The translations under genes were made by a program, and so were the position numbers. The notes beneath the pieces are model-generated. The model did not search any database and was not told the DNA's origin. It saw only the letters and a list, made by a program, of their open reading frames with translations. Shown here one piece after another: positions 36,719 to 45,819 of a DNA stretch of 64,000 bases. Source of the DNA: Gemmatimonadaceae bacterium (GTDB lineage: Bacteria; Gemmatimonadota; Gemmatimonadetes; Gemmatimonadales; Gemmatimonadaceae); assembly GCA_013817305.1 (NCBI GenBank), contig JACDCY010000002.1, positions 1-64,000 on the forward strand, in the 5' to 3' direction. The first letter of the stretch is position 1, and each line of letters begins with the position of its first letter.

Positions 36719-37494
36719 ATGAGAGGAAGCCGGAAACTTTTGGTGGCAGCGATCCTTACGGTCGCAGCATGTGGCGACGGAACCGGGGTTGCGGAGCCGC
36801 CGGTACCTGCTCGCCTCGCTCCCGATGGGCCGAGTCTATGGGTTGACGGGCGATACCCGACCGAGGAGGAGTATTACGCTGAACTCGGAGACGCACGCCA
36901 ACGATATCGGGCGACAATCCCACCGGCTCGTTCTCCAGTGATCTAGCAGCGTGGAATGCGAATGGACGGTTGGGGTGGCAGTACGCGAACGTCGGATGGG
37001 GGAAGCTCGGAGCGGAAGTGCGTTACAAGGACGGTTCGGTGATTAACAGCGGCGAAGATCCGTGGTCATTTGACCAATTTCTTCCGAAAATCACGGCAGA
37101 ATGGCGTTCGTTCCACGTTTCCGTCAGCACGGTTAACCACACATGCGATATCGTGGGTAAAGCGCGGCTTCAAGGCTCGGGTTCGATGAAGCTGTTCAGC
37201 TGGGGCGGAGGTAGTCTCGTAACCCTGTGGACAGTACCTTTCGATAACTGGGCTCCCGACGTCACGCTTCCTCCGTGTAATACGAGTGAATGCGATGATC
37301 TCTCCACTCCCGAGGTGGAAGAATGTGGGACTAGGCAAGGCGAGGAGGCTTACGTTGACCCGGCCGGAGGGGGCGGGGGTGACTGCCCGACGTGTATCGA
37401 GGAGCCACCAGGATACACAAAGTGCTGGGTCCAGTACTTCTTCAAGAGAGCAACGGGCGAGGTTATCAGCGCCTACCTCCTTTATTGCACGTGA
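36719..37494 (+). pseudogene. lipoprotein gene, apparently broken by a frameshift
   Basis: The first part (36719-36946, 75 codons) has GGAGGG upstream and encodes a lipoprotein signal, LLVAAILTVAACGDG, with the lipobox cysteine at residue 18. The frame then ends at 36946. In the next frame (codons in phase with 36970) an open stretch from 36883 encodes GDNPTGSFSSDLAAWNANG and continues to 37494 without a proper start. Its second half has many cysteines (CNTSECDDL, CPTCIEEPPG, KCWVQYF). A one-base deletion between about 36890 and 36925 would explain both pieces. A sequencing error is the other explanation. No family is recognised. Confidence 0.6.
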
Positions 37495-37571
37495 GGCGGC
37501 ACTGCATGAACGTGCCCAATCAGTCGCAAATTTCGAATGCATCTGCTTATCCCCTAGAAGCCGAGGCTGCT

Positions 37572-38087
37572 ATGTACAGTTTGACTGCTCGCACTTTTAT
37601 CGTCATTTGCGCTTTGGTGCTTTGCGGGACTCTTCTTAAACCGTTGCCCGCGCAAACCGACGCCACGAAGACGGTGATCGTTGCCATGTTCGAAGACTAT
37701 CCGGCGTTTAACCCGCGGCCCCCCGCAGGCGTTCCTGCGAAAGCGACGCTGCGCGCGATTGTCATTCGGCGCGACTTTGCGGACGAGGAACGAAGTGTGG
37801 TAATTCTGAATCCGAGTCACGCGACGCCCGAGGTCTTGTACGCGGCCTTGGTCCGTTTGAGATTCGGGTCGATGCAGCACGTCAGACTTACTGGCGTCAC
37901 TGAGCGAGGAACGCCGCCGGCCAGTACGCTTTCCGAGCCTGTACGATCCGTACTCAGCGCGACTATCTCCAGGCTTTTGGCAAGTCAACCGGCGGAGGTA
38001 CGAGGACACCGACGCGGAAAGCAGGTAGTAATACCGGATGAAGTCCAGCGGATGGTGAGCGAGACATCTGCACGTTCACTTCCGTAA
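37572..38087 (+). CDS. secreted hypothetical protein
   Basis: The 171-residue protein begins MYSLTARTFIVICALVLC and a stretch up to LPAQTDA, a signal peptide with an AQT-like cleavage site. The rest is soluble (MFEDYPAFNPRPPAG, FADEERSVVILNPSH, VLSATISRLLASQ) and matches no family I know. The ATG at 37572 has GAGG five bases upstream; an in-frame ATG at 37506 would give a longer polar N-terminus. Downstream bases remain coding-like in other frames, so its C-terminus may itself be a frameshift product. Confidence 0.5.
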   Translation: MYSLTARTFIVICALVLCGTLLKPLPAQTDATKTVIVAMFEDYPAFNPRPPAGVPAKATLRAIVIRRDFADEERSVVILNPSHATPEVLYAALVRLRFGSMQHVRLTGVTERGTPPASTLSEPVRSVLSATISRLLASQPAEVRGHRRGKQVVIPDEVQRMVSETSARSLP

Positions 38088-38331
38088 CTGGCGAAGTTCT
38101 TTGGGGTGGAACGTTGGGCGCATGGCCGTCGAGAATGGTGCGCGGCGATGATGGCGCACTTACGAGTGGTTGCTCGGCCTCGACGGCCATTCTCCGCCGA
38201 TTCCTTATACCGTCCAGGGCCTCCGCGGTGATCCACGAGGACAAGACATCCGCCTCGGGCTGCGCGAGCAGCGCGAGGACATCGTCCTGCTGGTGCGGCG
38301 CCTGTTCGGGAGGAGTCCTCGCCCTATTTGA
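38042..38331 (+). pseudogene. possible coding remnant in two frames
   Basis: After the stop at 38087 the sequence still reads like protein. In the frame of 38084 it gives SVTGEVLWGGTLGAWPSRMV up to about 38155; in the frame of 38161 it gives TYEWLLGLDGHSPPIPYTVQ and ends at a TGA at 38329-38331. Neither piece has a good start. Together with the preceding gene they would form one protein if two single-base losses were restored. The evidence is texture only. Confidence 0.3.
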
Positions 38332-38364
38332 GACAGAGGCACGCGATATATCAAGCGCTGGCGG

Positions 38365-39627
38365 TCACGAGAGCTTGAGTAACGCATACTGCCTGGCCCC
38401 TTTCCGGAGCAGAAGGTGCTTGCCGGGTAACGGATTCACCGACGCAACGTCCAGATCCACCGTTGCTCGCGCTTCATTGATATAGATCCCACCCTGCTCG
38501 AGCAGCCTGCGTGCAGCACCCCTGGATGGCGCCAAGCCGGCGGTAGTCAACAAGTCCGCGATCGAGGGCGTTTCGCCCGCACCGATTTCCGAGAACGGAA
38601 TCTCCCTCGCTAACGCTTCAATCACGGGCAGCGAAAGCTCCGTCACATCGCGCTTGCCGAACAGCACCGACGAAACCTCCTCGGCGATCGACGCGGCGTC
38701 CGCGCCGTGCACCCGGGTCGTCACGTCCACCGCGAGCGCTCGCTGCGCTTCACGCTTTTCGGGATGCTGCTTCAGGCTGGATTCGAGCTCCTCGATCTCC
38801 GCGCGCGGCATCAGCGTGAACATCCTCAGGTACGAGCCCGCATCCCGGTCCTCGGCGTTTATCCAGAACTGATATAACTGGTATGGACTGGTTCGCGCCG
38901 CGTCGAGCCAGACCGTTCCCGCTTCGGTCTTACCGAACTTCGTTCCCGCCGCCGAGGCGATGAGCGGCAGCGTGATCCCGTGCGCCTCCTGTCCGTCGGA
39001 CCGCCGGATCAGCTCGATCCCCGCGGTGATGTTTCCCCACTGGTCGCTTCCGCCCAGCTGCAGCGTTACGCCCCGTCTGCGGTTGAGCTCCAGAAAGTCA
39101 TATGCCTGCAGGAGCATGTACGCGAACTCTGTGAATGAAATGCCGGTCTCGATCCGGGACTTCACCGATTCCTTGGCGAGCATGTAATTCACGGTGAAGT
39201 GCTTGCCCGTATCTCTCAGGAAGGGCAGCAGATCCAACCCCGTCAGCCACTCGGCGTTGTCGGCCATCACCGCAGCGTTTGCGCCCGAAAAATCGACGAA
39301 CCGCTCGAGCTGGCTCCGGATCGCCGCGCTGTTCGCCCGCACCGCCTCCGCGTCCAGCAGCTGCCGCTCGCTGGGCTTGCCGCTCGGATCGCCGATCAGC
39401 GCCGTGCCGCCGCCTACGAGCGCGACCGGCGTGTGCCCGGCTCGCTGGAGGTGCACGAGCCCCATGATGGGAACGAGACTACCCACATGCAGGCTTTCCG
39501 CTGTCGGGTCGAAGCCGGCATAGCCCGAGACGCTGCCGGCGTCGAGCGCGGCCGACGCACCCTCCGTCTGCTGATACAGCAGTCCGCGCCACGTTAATTC
39601 GCCAATCAGATCCGACCGTTGAGCCAT
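38365..39627 (-). CDS. tyrS: tyrosyl-tRNA synthetase
   Basis: TyrS charges tRNA-Tyr. The 420-residue protein has the class I HIGH motif as SLHVGSLVPIMGLVHLQ, tyrosine-binding YMLLQAYDFLELN and LGGSDQWGNITAG, the KMSKS loop as GTKFGKTEAG, and a C-terminal S4 RNA-binding domain (GLAPSRGAARRLLEQGGIYI). Length and motif spacing are normal for bacterial TyrS. The gene stands alone with promoters in the 133 bases shared with the divergent PBP gene. Confidence 0.96.
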   Translation of the reverse strand: MAQRSDLIGELTWRGLLYQQTEGASAALDAGSVSGYAGFDPTAESLHVGSLVPIMGLVHLQRAGHTPVALVGGGTALIGDPSGKPSERQLLDAEAVRANSAAIRSQLERFVDFSGANAAVMADNAEWLTGLDLLPFLRDTGKHFTVNYMLAKESVKSRIETGISFTEFAYMLLQAYDFLELNRRRGVTLQLGGSDQWGNITAGIELIRRSDGQEAHGITLPLIASAAGTKFGKTEAGTVWLDAARTSPYQLYQFWINAEDRDAGSYLRMFTLMPRAEIEELESSLKQHPEKREAQRALAVDVTTRVHGADAASIAEEVSSVLFGKRDVTELSLPVIEALAREIPFSEIGAGETPSIADLLTTAGLAPSRGAARRLLEQGGIYINEARATVDLDVASVNPLPGKHLLLRKGARQYALLKLS

Positions 39628-39760
39628 GCGGACAAAGGTAGGAAGCGCGCTGGCCGCTGTTAAGGTTTCCCTTCCTTCATTTACGGAAATCCGGATGAGT
39701 GAATGTCGGGCTACTCATAACGCGCGTACCCCTGCATCGGCCTACCTGTAGATTTCTGCC

Positions 39761-42082
39761 ATGTCATCTCCTGCCCCCCGCGGCCAGTCGCGGGGAAGGT
39801 CGCGCGGACGGTTTGCGTCGTTCAGGAAGCGCCATCCCGTCCTGATTCGGGGGATAGCGCTAGTCACCACTTTGGTCGTCGCTTTCTGCATTGGCCTGCT
39901 GTACGCCTCGTGGGCCCTCGTCTGCCGCGGCGGACAGTGCCCCGCGATCGAAGAGCTCGACGACTACACTCCCAACCAGACGTCCAAGCTGTACGCCATC
40001 GACGGGCGGTTCATCGCCGAGATCGGATTGGAGCGTCGCACGCTCGTCAAGCTGGACGAGATTCCGCAGGTGGTGAAGGACGCTTTCGTCGTCACGGAAG
40101 ACAAGCGCTTCTATGCGCACGCCGGGATCGACTGGCGCAGAGTCTTCGGCGCCGCCTTCTACAACGTGATCGGAGGCGGCTGGAGGCAGGGGTTCTCCAC
40201 CATCACCATGCAGCTGGCCCGCAACATCTTCCCGGAATCGATCTCGCGGGAGAAGACGCTTGTAAGGAAGATCAAGGAAGGGAAGGTCGCGCGCGGCATC
40301 GAACACAGGTTCAGCAAGGAAAAAATTCTCGAGCTGTACCTGAATCAAATCGATCTCGGCAGCGGCTCTTACGGAGTCGAGACCGCCTCGCAGCGGTACT
40401 TCGGCAAATCTGTCCGCGACCTGATCCTCGCCGAAGCGGCGATGCTCGCGGCTCTGCCGAAGGCGCCCTCCAGATATAACCCGCGGCGTTATCCGGAGCG
40501 CGCGATTCAGCGCCGCAACACGGTCATCGAGCTGATGCGCCGCGAAGCCGTCATCAGCGACGCGGACGCGAGCCTCGCGAAGGCGTATCCGCTCCGGCTC
40601 GCGGAGCGCACCGAGTCCGGCGACATCGCGCCGTACTACGTGGAGTGGGTCCGGCAGCAGCTCGACGATCAGTTCGGGCGGCAGCTTTACGAGCAGGGCC
40701 TGAAGGTCTACACGACGCTCGATCTCGACATGCAGTCGGCGGCCGAGCGCGCGCTGGAGCAGCAGCTCCGCGCGATCGAGAGCGGCAGGTACGGCGCGTT
40801 CGGGAAGGAGAGCTACGAGCGGTACATCGCGAGAAAGATCTCGGGTGACGAGACCACGCCGGGTACCTCGCCGTACTTGCAGGGAGCTTTCCTTGCGCTC
40901 GAGCCGCAGAGCGGCGCCGTGCGAGCGATGGTCGGAGGCCGCGACTTCGACGATTCGAAGTTCAATCGCGCGGTGCAGGCCATGCGGCAGCCAGGGTCGA
41001 CATTCAAGCCGTTCGTGTACGCGACGGCCGTCAAGAATGGTCGCCCGCCGTCGTATGTGGTCATGGATACCTCCATAAATCTGGCGAACATGGGGGGCGC
41101 GAACTGGTCACCGCGCAACTTCGATGGACGCTTCGAGGGGCCGATCCCGATGCGCCGCGGACTGTACATGTCGCGCAACCTCGCGGCGATCAACCTGGGG
41201 ATGGAACTGGGCGAGGAGCGCGTGATAGGGGAAGCCAGGAACTTCGGTCTTACCACGCCGATTCCGCCCTTTCCTTCGATACACATCGGCGCGGCGGAGG
41301 TGTTTCCGATCGAGATCATCTCCGCGTACTCCGCGTTTGCCAACCTCGGGATTCGCGCCACCCCGCATGCGATCGTACGCGTCGAGAACGCGAGGGGCGA
41401 AATTCTCTGGCAGCCGACGCCAGCGCACTCGCAGGTGATGACCGCAGAAGAAGCGTGGCTGATGGTCGACATGATGAAGGACGTGGTGCGCCGTGGGACG
41501 GGCGCCGGAATCTGGGGATCCGGATTCCGCCATCCCGCCGGTGGAAAGACGGGGACGACGAACGATGGCACCGACGTATGGTTTATCGGCTATACCGCGG
41601 ATCTCGTAGCTGGCGTGTGGATGGGGTACGACCGGCCGCGCAAGATCAAGGCGAACGCGCAGGGCGGAACGCTCGCCGCGCCCGCGTGGACGGCGTTCAT
41701 GCAGGAAGTCTATCGCCGCAAGCCGGCTCCGCCCGACTGGCCGCGACCGCCAGGTATCGTCGTGCGCGAAGTCGATCTCCGCTCCGGCCTGCTCGTCTCG
41801 CCGTACTGCGGCGGGGGGCCGGTCGTCACCGAGTTCTTCATCTCGGGCACCGAGCCCACACGCGAGTGCATGCCTGCTGTATACACGCCGTACTACGACA
41901 CCACCGGCGGAGTCCAGGGCTATCCGAATCCGCAGCCGATGGCACAGCCTGCGCGCCCGATCGATCCGGGCACGCGCATTCAACAGGGTGCGACGCCGGC
42001 TCCGCGGCCAGGACAATCGCGTGACACGATCGGCTCGGCGAGACGCCCCGTCATTCCCGAAATTCCCCCGCCGCAGCCGTGA
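39761..42082 (+). CDS. class A penicillin-binding protein (PBP1A type)
   Basis: The 773-residue bifunctional peptidoglycan synthase has an N-terminal cytoplasmic basic stretch and a membrane anchor (residues 30-55). A GT51 glycosyltransferase domain follows (EDKRFYAHAGID, GFSTITMQLARNIFPE, YLNQIDLGSGSYGVE). The transpeptidase domain has PGSTFKPFVY (SxxK), MSRNLAAI (SxN) and AGGKTGTTND (KTG). The C-terminal 100 residues are proline-rich and probably disordered in the periplasm. It acts in cell elongation or repair. It overlaps the amidohydrolase by four bases (GTGA). Confidence 0.95.
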   Translation: MSSPAPRGQSRGRSRGRFASFRKRHPVLIRGIALVTTLVVAFCIGLLYASWALVCRGGQCPAIEELDDYTPNQTSKLYAIDGRFIAEIGLERRTLVKLDEIPQVVKDAFVVTEDKRFYAHAGIDWRRVFGAAFYNVIGGGWRQGFSTITMQLARNIFPESISREKTLVRKIKEGKVARGIEHRFSKEKILELYLNQIDLGSGSYGVETASQRYFGKSVRDLILAEAAMLAALPKAPSRYNPRRYPERAIQRRNTVIELMRREAVISDADASLAKAYPLRLAERTESGDIAPYYVEWVRQQLDDQFGRQLYEQGLKVYTTLDLDMQSAAERALEQQLRAIESGRYGAFGKESYERYIARKISGDETTPGTSPYLQGAFLALEPQSGAVRAMVGGRDFDDSKFNRAVQAMRQPGSTFKPFVYATAVKNGRPPSYVVMDTSINLANMGGANWSPRNFDGRFEGPIPMRRGLYMSRNLAAINLGMELGEERVIGEARNFGLTTPIPPFPSIHIGAAEVFPIEIISAYSAFANLGIRATPHAIVRVENARGEILWQPTPAHSQVMTAEEAWLMVDMMKDVVRRGTGAGIWGSGFRHPAGGKTGTTNDGTDVWFIGYTADLVAGVWMGYDRPRKIKANAQGGTLAAPAWTAFMQEVYRRKPAPPDWPRPPGIVVREVDLRSGLLVSPYCGGGPVVTEFFISGTEPTRECMPAVYTPYYDTTGGVQGYPNPQPMAQPARPIDPGTRIQQGATPAPRPGQSRDTIGSARRPVIPEIPPPQP

Positions 42083-43428
42083 TCCGGTACCGAGCGCGCT
42101 GGCTGATTCCCGTCAGCGGCGCGCCCATTGAAAACGGTGTGCTTGGCGTCTCCGGTCGTAGCATCGAGTATGTGGGATCTGCGACGGACGCCCCTCAGGG
42201 CGACGAGGTGGATTTTGGGGAAGCCATCCTGATGCCCGGCCTCGTGAACACCCACACGCACCTCGAGCTGACAGCCATGCGCGGGCTGTTGGAGGATCTC
42301 GAATTCCCCGAGTGGATCGACAGGCTGCGAGCGAGCCGGAACAACGTCCTCTCGGACGACATGCTGCTCGATTCTGCGCGCCACGGAATCGCTGAAGGAC
42401 TACTCGCCGGGATCACGACATACGCCGACACATGCTCGAGCGGAGTCGCGCTCCAGGCGATGATCGAAATGGGAGTGCGAGGCATCATGTATCAGGAAGT
42501 ATTCGGGCCGGCGCCGGACAGTCGGGCGGCCTCGATGGCCGATCTGCGCGCGAGGGTCGAGGCGTGCCGAGTTCCGGCCGGGGACCGGCCGCTGGTCAGA
42601 TTGGGCGTGTCTCCCCACGCGCCGTACACGGTGTCCGATGAGCTGTTCGCCGACGTAGCGGCGTACGCGCGCGAGAGCGGACTGCCCCTCGCGGTGCATA
42701 TCGCCGAGAGCAAGGCCGAGTGCGACCTCGTCTGTCGCGGGACTGGCCCGCTCGCGATGCGCCTTGCGGCGCGCAGTATCGCGACGCCGGTGCGCGCCAG
42801 ATCACCGATTGCTCTGCTCGAATCGCTTGGCGCGCTCGGCCGCGATACGCTGTTGATCCACTGCGTCCACGTTGACGAGGCCGACATTGCCTTGATGCGC
42901 GACAGGCATTGCGGCGTGGCGCACTGCCCGGTGTCCAACGCCAAGCTCGGACACGGCATCGCGCCGCTCGTCGAGATGCTGGCGGCCGGGATCGCGGTCG
43001 GCCTCGGTTCGGATTCCGTCGCCAGCAACAATCGCATGCATCTTCTGGAAGAGGCGCGCGCGGCGGTCCTGCATCAACGCGCGCTACTCCGCTCGCCTGA
43101 CGCCTTGCCGGCTGTTCAGGCAATGGAGCTCGCGACGCTCGGCGGCGCGCGCGCGTTGCGCATCGACGCCGAGGCCGGCACGCTGGAGAGGGGGAAGGAC
43201 GCGGACTTCGCCGTGTTCGATCTGGGCGCCGCTGCGCTTCCGGCTGGAGACCCGGTCGCGGCGGCTATATTCTCGCTGGGTGGAGCCGCGGCGCGGTTCG
43301 TCGCGGTTGCGGGCGAGCCTCTGGTTCGCGACGGCTGTTTGGTGCGCGGGGACGAGAGAGTACAGGAGCGCGTCGCGTCTGCAGGACGAGCGCTCCGGGT
43401 TTGGCACGATGCGGCAGCCACTAACTGA
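42079..43428 (+). CDS. amidohydrolase (SAH/MTA- or aminofutalosine-deaminase-like)
   Basis: The 449-residue protein has the amidohydrolase metal site: PGLVNTHTHLELTAMRG (HxH), the histidine in LAVHIAESKAE, a further histidine in LLIHCVHVDEAD, and the aspartate in VGLGSDSVASNN. The pattern is that of the subgroup that deaminates S-adenosylhomocysteine, methylthioadenosine, aminofutalosine or guanine. Start is GTG at 42079 overlapping the PBP stop. The neighbours do not decide the substrate. Confidence 0.88.
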   Translation: MIRYRARWLIPVSGAPIENGVLGVSGRSIEYVGSATDAPQGDEVDFGEAILMPGLVNTHTHLELTAMRGLLEDLEFPEWIDRLRASRNNVLSDDMLLDSARHGIAEGLLAGITTYADTCSSGVALQAMIEMGVRGIMYQEVFGPAPDSRAASMADLRARVEACRVPAGDRPLVRLGVSPHAPYTVSDELFADVAAYARESGLPLAVHIAESKAECDLVCRGTGPLAMRLAARSIATPVRARSPIALLESLGALGRDTLLIHCVHVDEADIALMRDRHCGVAHCPVSNAKLGHGIAPLVEMLAAGIAVGLGSDSVASNNRMHLLEEARAAVLHQRALLRSPDALPAVQAMELATLGGARALRIDAEAGTLERGKDADFAVFDLGAAALPAGDPVAAAIFSLGGAAARFVAVAGEPLVRDGCLVRGDERVQERVASAGRALRVWHDAAATN

Positions 43429-43446
43429 CGAGCACGGACGGCACAA

Positions 43447-44427
<981 letters not shown>

Positions 44428-44458
44428 CGTATATTGAGCCCACGAACTCCCGGAGGGA

Positions 44459-45061
44459 ATGTTGGTGCTGGGTTGTCTGGCACTTAACGCGTCGTTCGAG
44501 CCCTTGACCATGGTGCCGCTCAGGCGAGCACTGCGGCTCGTCATTGACGGCAAGGCGGAAATCGTCGAGGCCGATCCGGATCGCCAGGTGCGATCCGAGC
44601 GGCTGAGCCTGCCGCGCCCGGTCGTGATTCGCTTGCGCAAGTTTGTACACGTCCCGCGCAAGTTCCGCCGCCAGGTTACCAACACCTTCCTGTTCGCCCG
44701 CGACCGCTACCGCTGCCAGTACTGCGGCAAGATGCAGCTGGAGCTGAAGCCGCGTGAGTCGCTCACCCGGGATCATCTCGTTCCGATCTCGCGCGGCGGA
44801 TCCAACGACTGGACCAACGTTGTGACCGCGTGCAGCCCATGCAACACTCGCAAGGCGAACCATCTTCCAAGCGAGATCGGCATGCACCCGCTGCACGCGC
44901 CGGTCGAGCCGCACTTCGTGCACCTGAGCTGGGCGGTGCGCCGTCTGACTCCGACGCAGGCGCGGTACATCAAGCTGTTCTATGGCGAGGAGACGCTCCA
45001 CCATCTCGAGGATCTGGAGCACCGGCACCCACGGCACGAGCCGGTAACGCTGCTCAGCTGA
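44459..45061 (+). CDS. HNH endonuclease family protein
   Basis: The 200-residue protein opens LALNASFEPLTMVPLRRAL, typical of the small stand-alone HNH family seen in many bacteria. The nuclease has zinc cysteines in YRCQYCGKM and CSPCNTRK, with the HNH core RDHLVPISRGGSNDWTNVV. The cellular role is not established. GGAGG lies only two bases before the ATG at 44459; the in-frame GTG at 44465 has better spacing and may be the true start. Confidence 0.88.
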   Translation: MLVLGCLALNASFEPLTMVPLRRALRLVIDGKAEIVEADPDRQVRSERLSLPRPVVIRLRKFVHVPRKFRRQVTNTFLFARDRYRCQYCGKMQLELKPRESLTRDHLVPISRGGSNDWTNVVTACSPCNTRKANHLPSEIGMHPLHAPVEPHFVHLSWAVRRLTPTQARYIKLFYGEETLHHLEDLEHRHPRHEPVTLLS

Positions 45062-45169
45062 GAACGGTTTTGGATTATGGATTACGGCTTGCGTGACCGC
45101 CGGCCCAAGAGCCCCGCAAACCATCATCCACAAACATGAGCCACAAACCATAAACCCCAAACCGGCCGG
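45062..45169. repeat. intergenic CAAACC-type repeats
   Basis: Between two convergent genes the sequence has several copies of a CAAACC/CACAAACC word (around 45117, 45130, 45142 and 45157). An imperfect inverted relation of its ends also exists (CGGTTTTGG near 45065 against CCAAACCG near 45157-45164). The same word is clustered, in the other orientation, before the tdh start (about 55283-55312). It may be a short dispersed repeat and may end both transcripts. Confidence 0.45.
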
Positions 45170-45814
45170 TCAGGGCGTAAACACCGGCGAGCGTGCTTCG
45201 TAGCGGCGCTTCTCGCCCCCGAGCAGTCTCACAACCAGCGTTCGAATGCCCCGTGTGACCGCTGTTCCGGGATTTTTCTCGCCGCGCACCGCAGGGCGAA
45301 ACTCGCCGCGCAGCCAGTTCTCCAGCTCGTCCAGATCACCCATCGAGAGCATCTCGAGCTCGACCGACAGCGTGTAGTACGAGCGCTCGCCCCGCCGCGG
45401 GGGCGGCATCGGCGTGCGGGTCAGGCGCGCAACGATCGAGTCCGCACCCATGATGCTACCCGTTTCACCCAGCGTCGTGGCGGTACCGCGAAACACGCGA
45501 ACGACCGTGAACACACCGGCGAGCTGATCGTAGCGAACGATGACGTTCCATTCTCTGGTCGCGCGGAGGTCGTCCGCCCATCCTCCGACTGCCCATCTCT
45601 CGATCTTGTAGCGGATTCTCGCGGGAAATCCGTTGCGCATCAGGTCGTTCATCGGGGGCGAGCGGAGCAGCCCCGCCGTCCGCGTGAACGGCGCCTCCGT
45701 CGCGCGGGAGGCCGCGACTGGCAAGCGCACCTCGATGTCCGGCGCCTGAGCAGCGGCCAACGCAGGCGTGGCCGCCAGCGTGGCCGCGAGCGCGGCGCGC
45801 GAGAGGACGTTCAC
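45170..45814 (-). CDS. DUF4390-like secreted protein
   Basis: The 214-residue protein has a signal peptide (RAALAATLAATPALAAAQA). It then carries a domain that I assign to DUF4390 from its pattern: an IRYKIERWAVGG strand, YDQLAGVFTVVRVFRG, and YYTLSVELEMLSMGDLDELE followed by a WLRGE helix. In Proteobacteria this family is found next to ntrY-like kinases, as it is here in the same operon. The function is unknown; a periplasmic or outer-membrane role is likely. Confidence 0.7.
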   Translation of the reverse strand: MNVLSRAALAATLAATPALAAAQAPDIEVRLPVAASRATEAPFTRTAGLLRSPPMNDLMRNGFPARIRYKIERWAVGGWADDLRATREWNVIVRYDQLAGVFTVVRVFRGTATTLGETGSIMGADSIVARLTRTPMPPPRRGERSYYTLSVELEMLSMGDLDELENWLRGEFRPAVRGEKNPGTAVTRGIRTLVVRLLGGEKRRYEARSPVFTP

Positions 45815-45819
45815 TCTTG

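Noticed and set aside
36890-36930. Programmed -1 frameshift in the lipoprotein gene
   Set aside because: No X-XXY-YYZ slippery heptamer or strong downstream structure is visible; a deletion or sequencing error is simpler.
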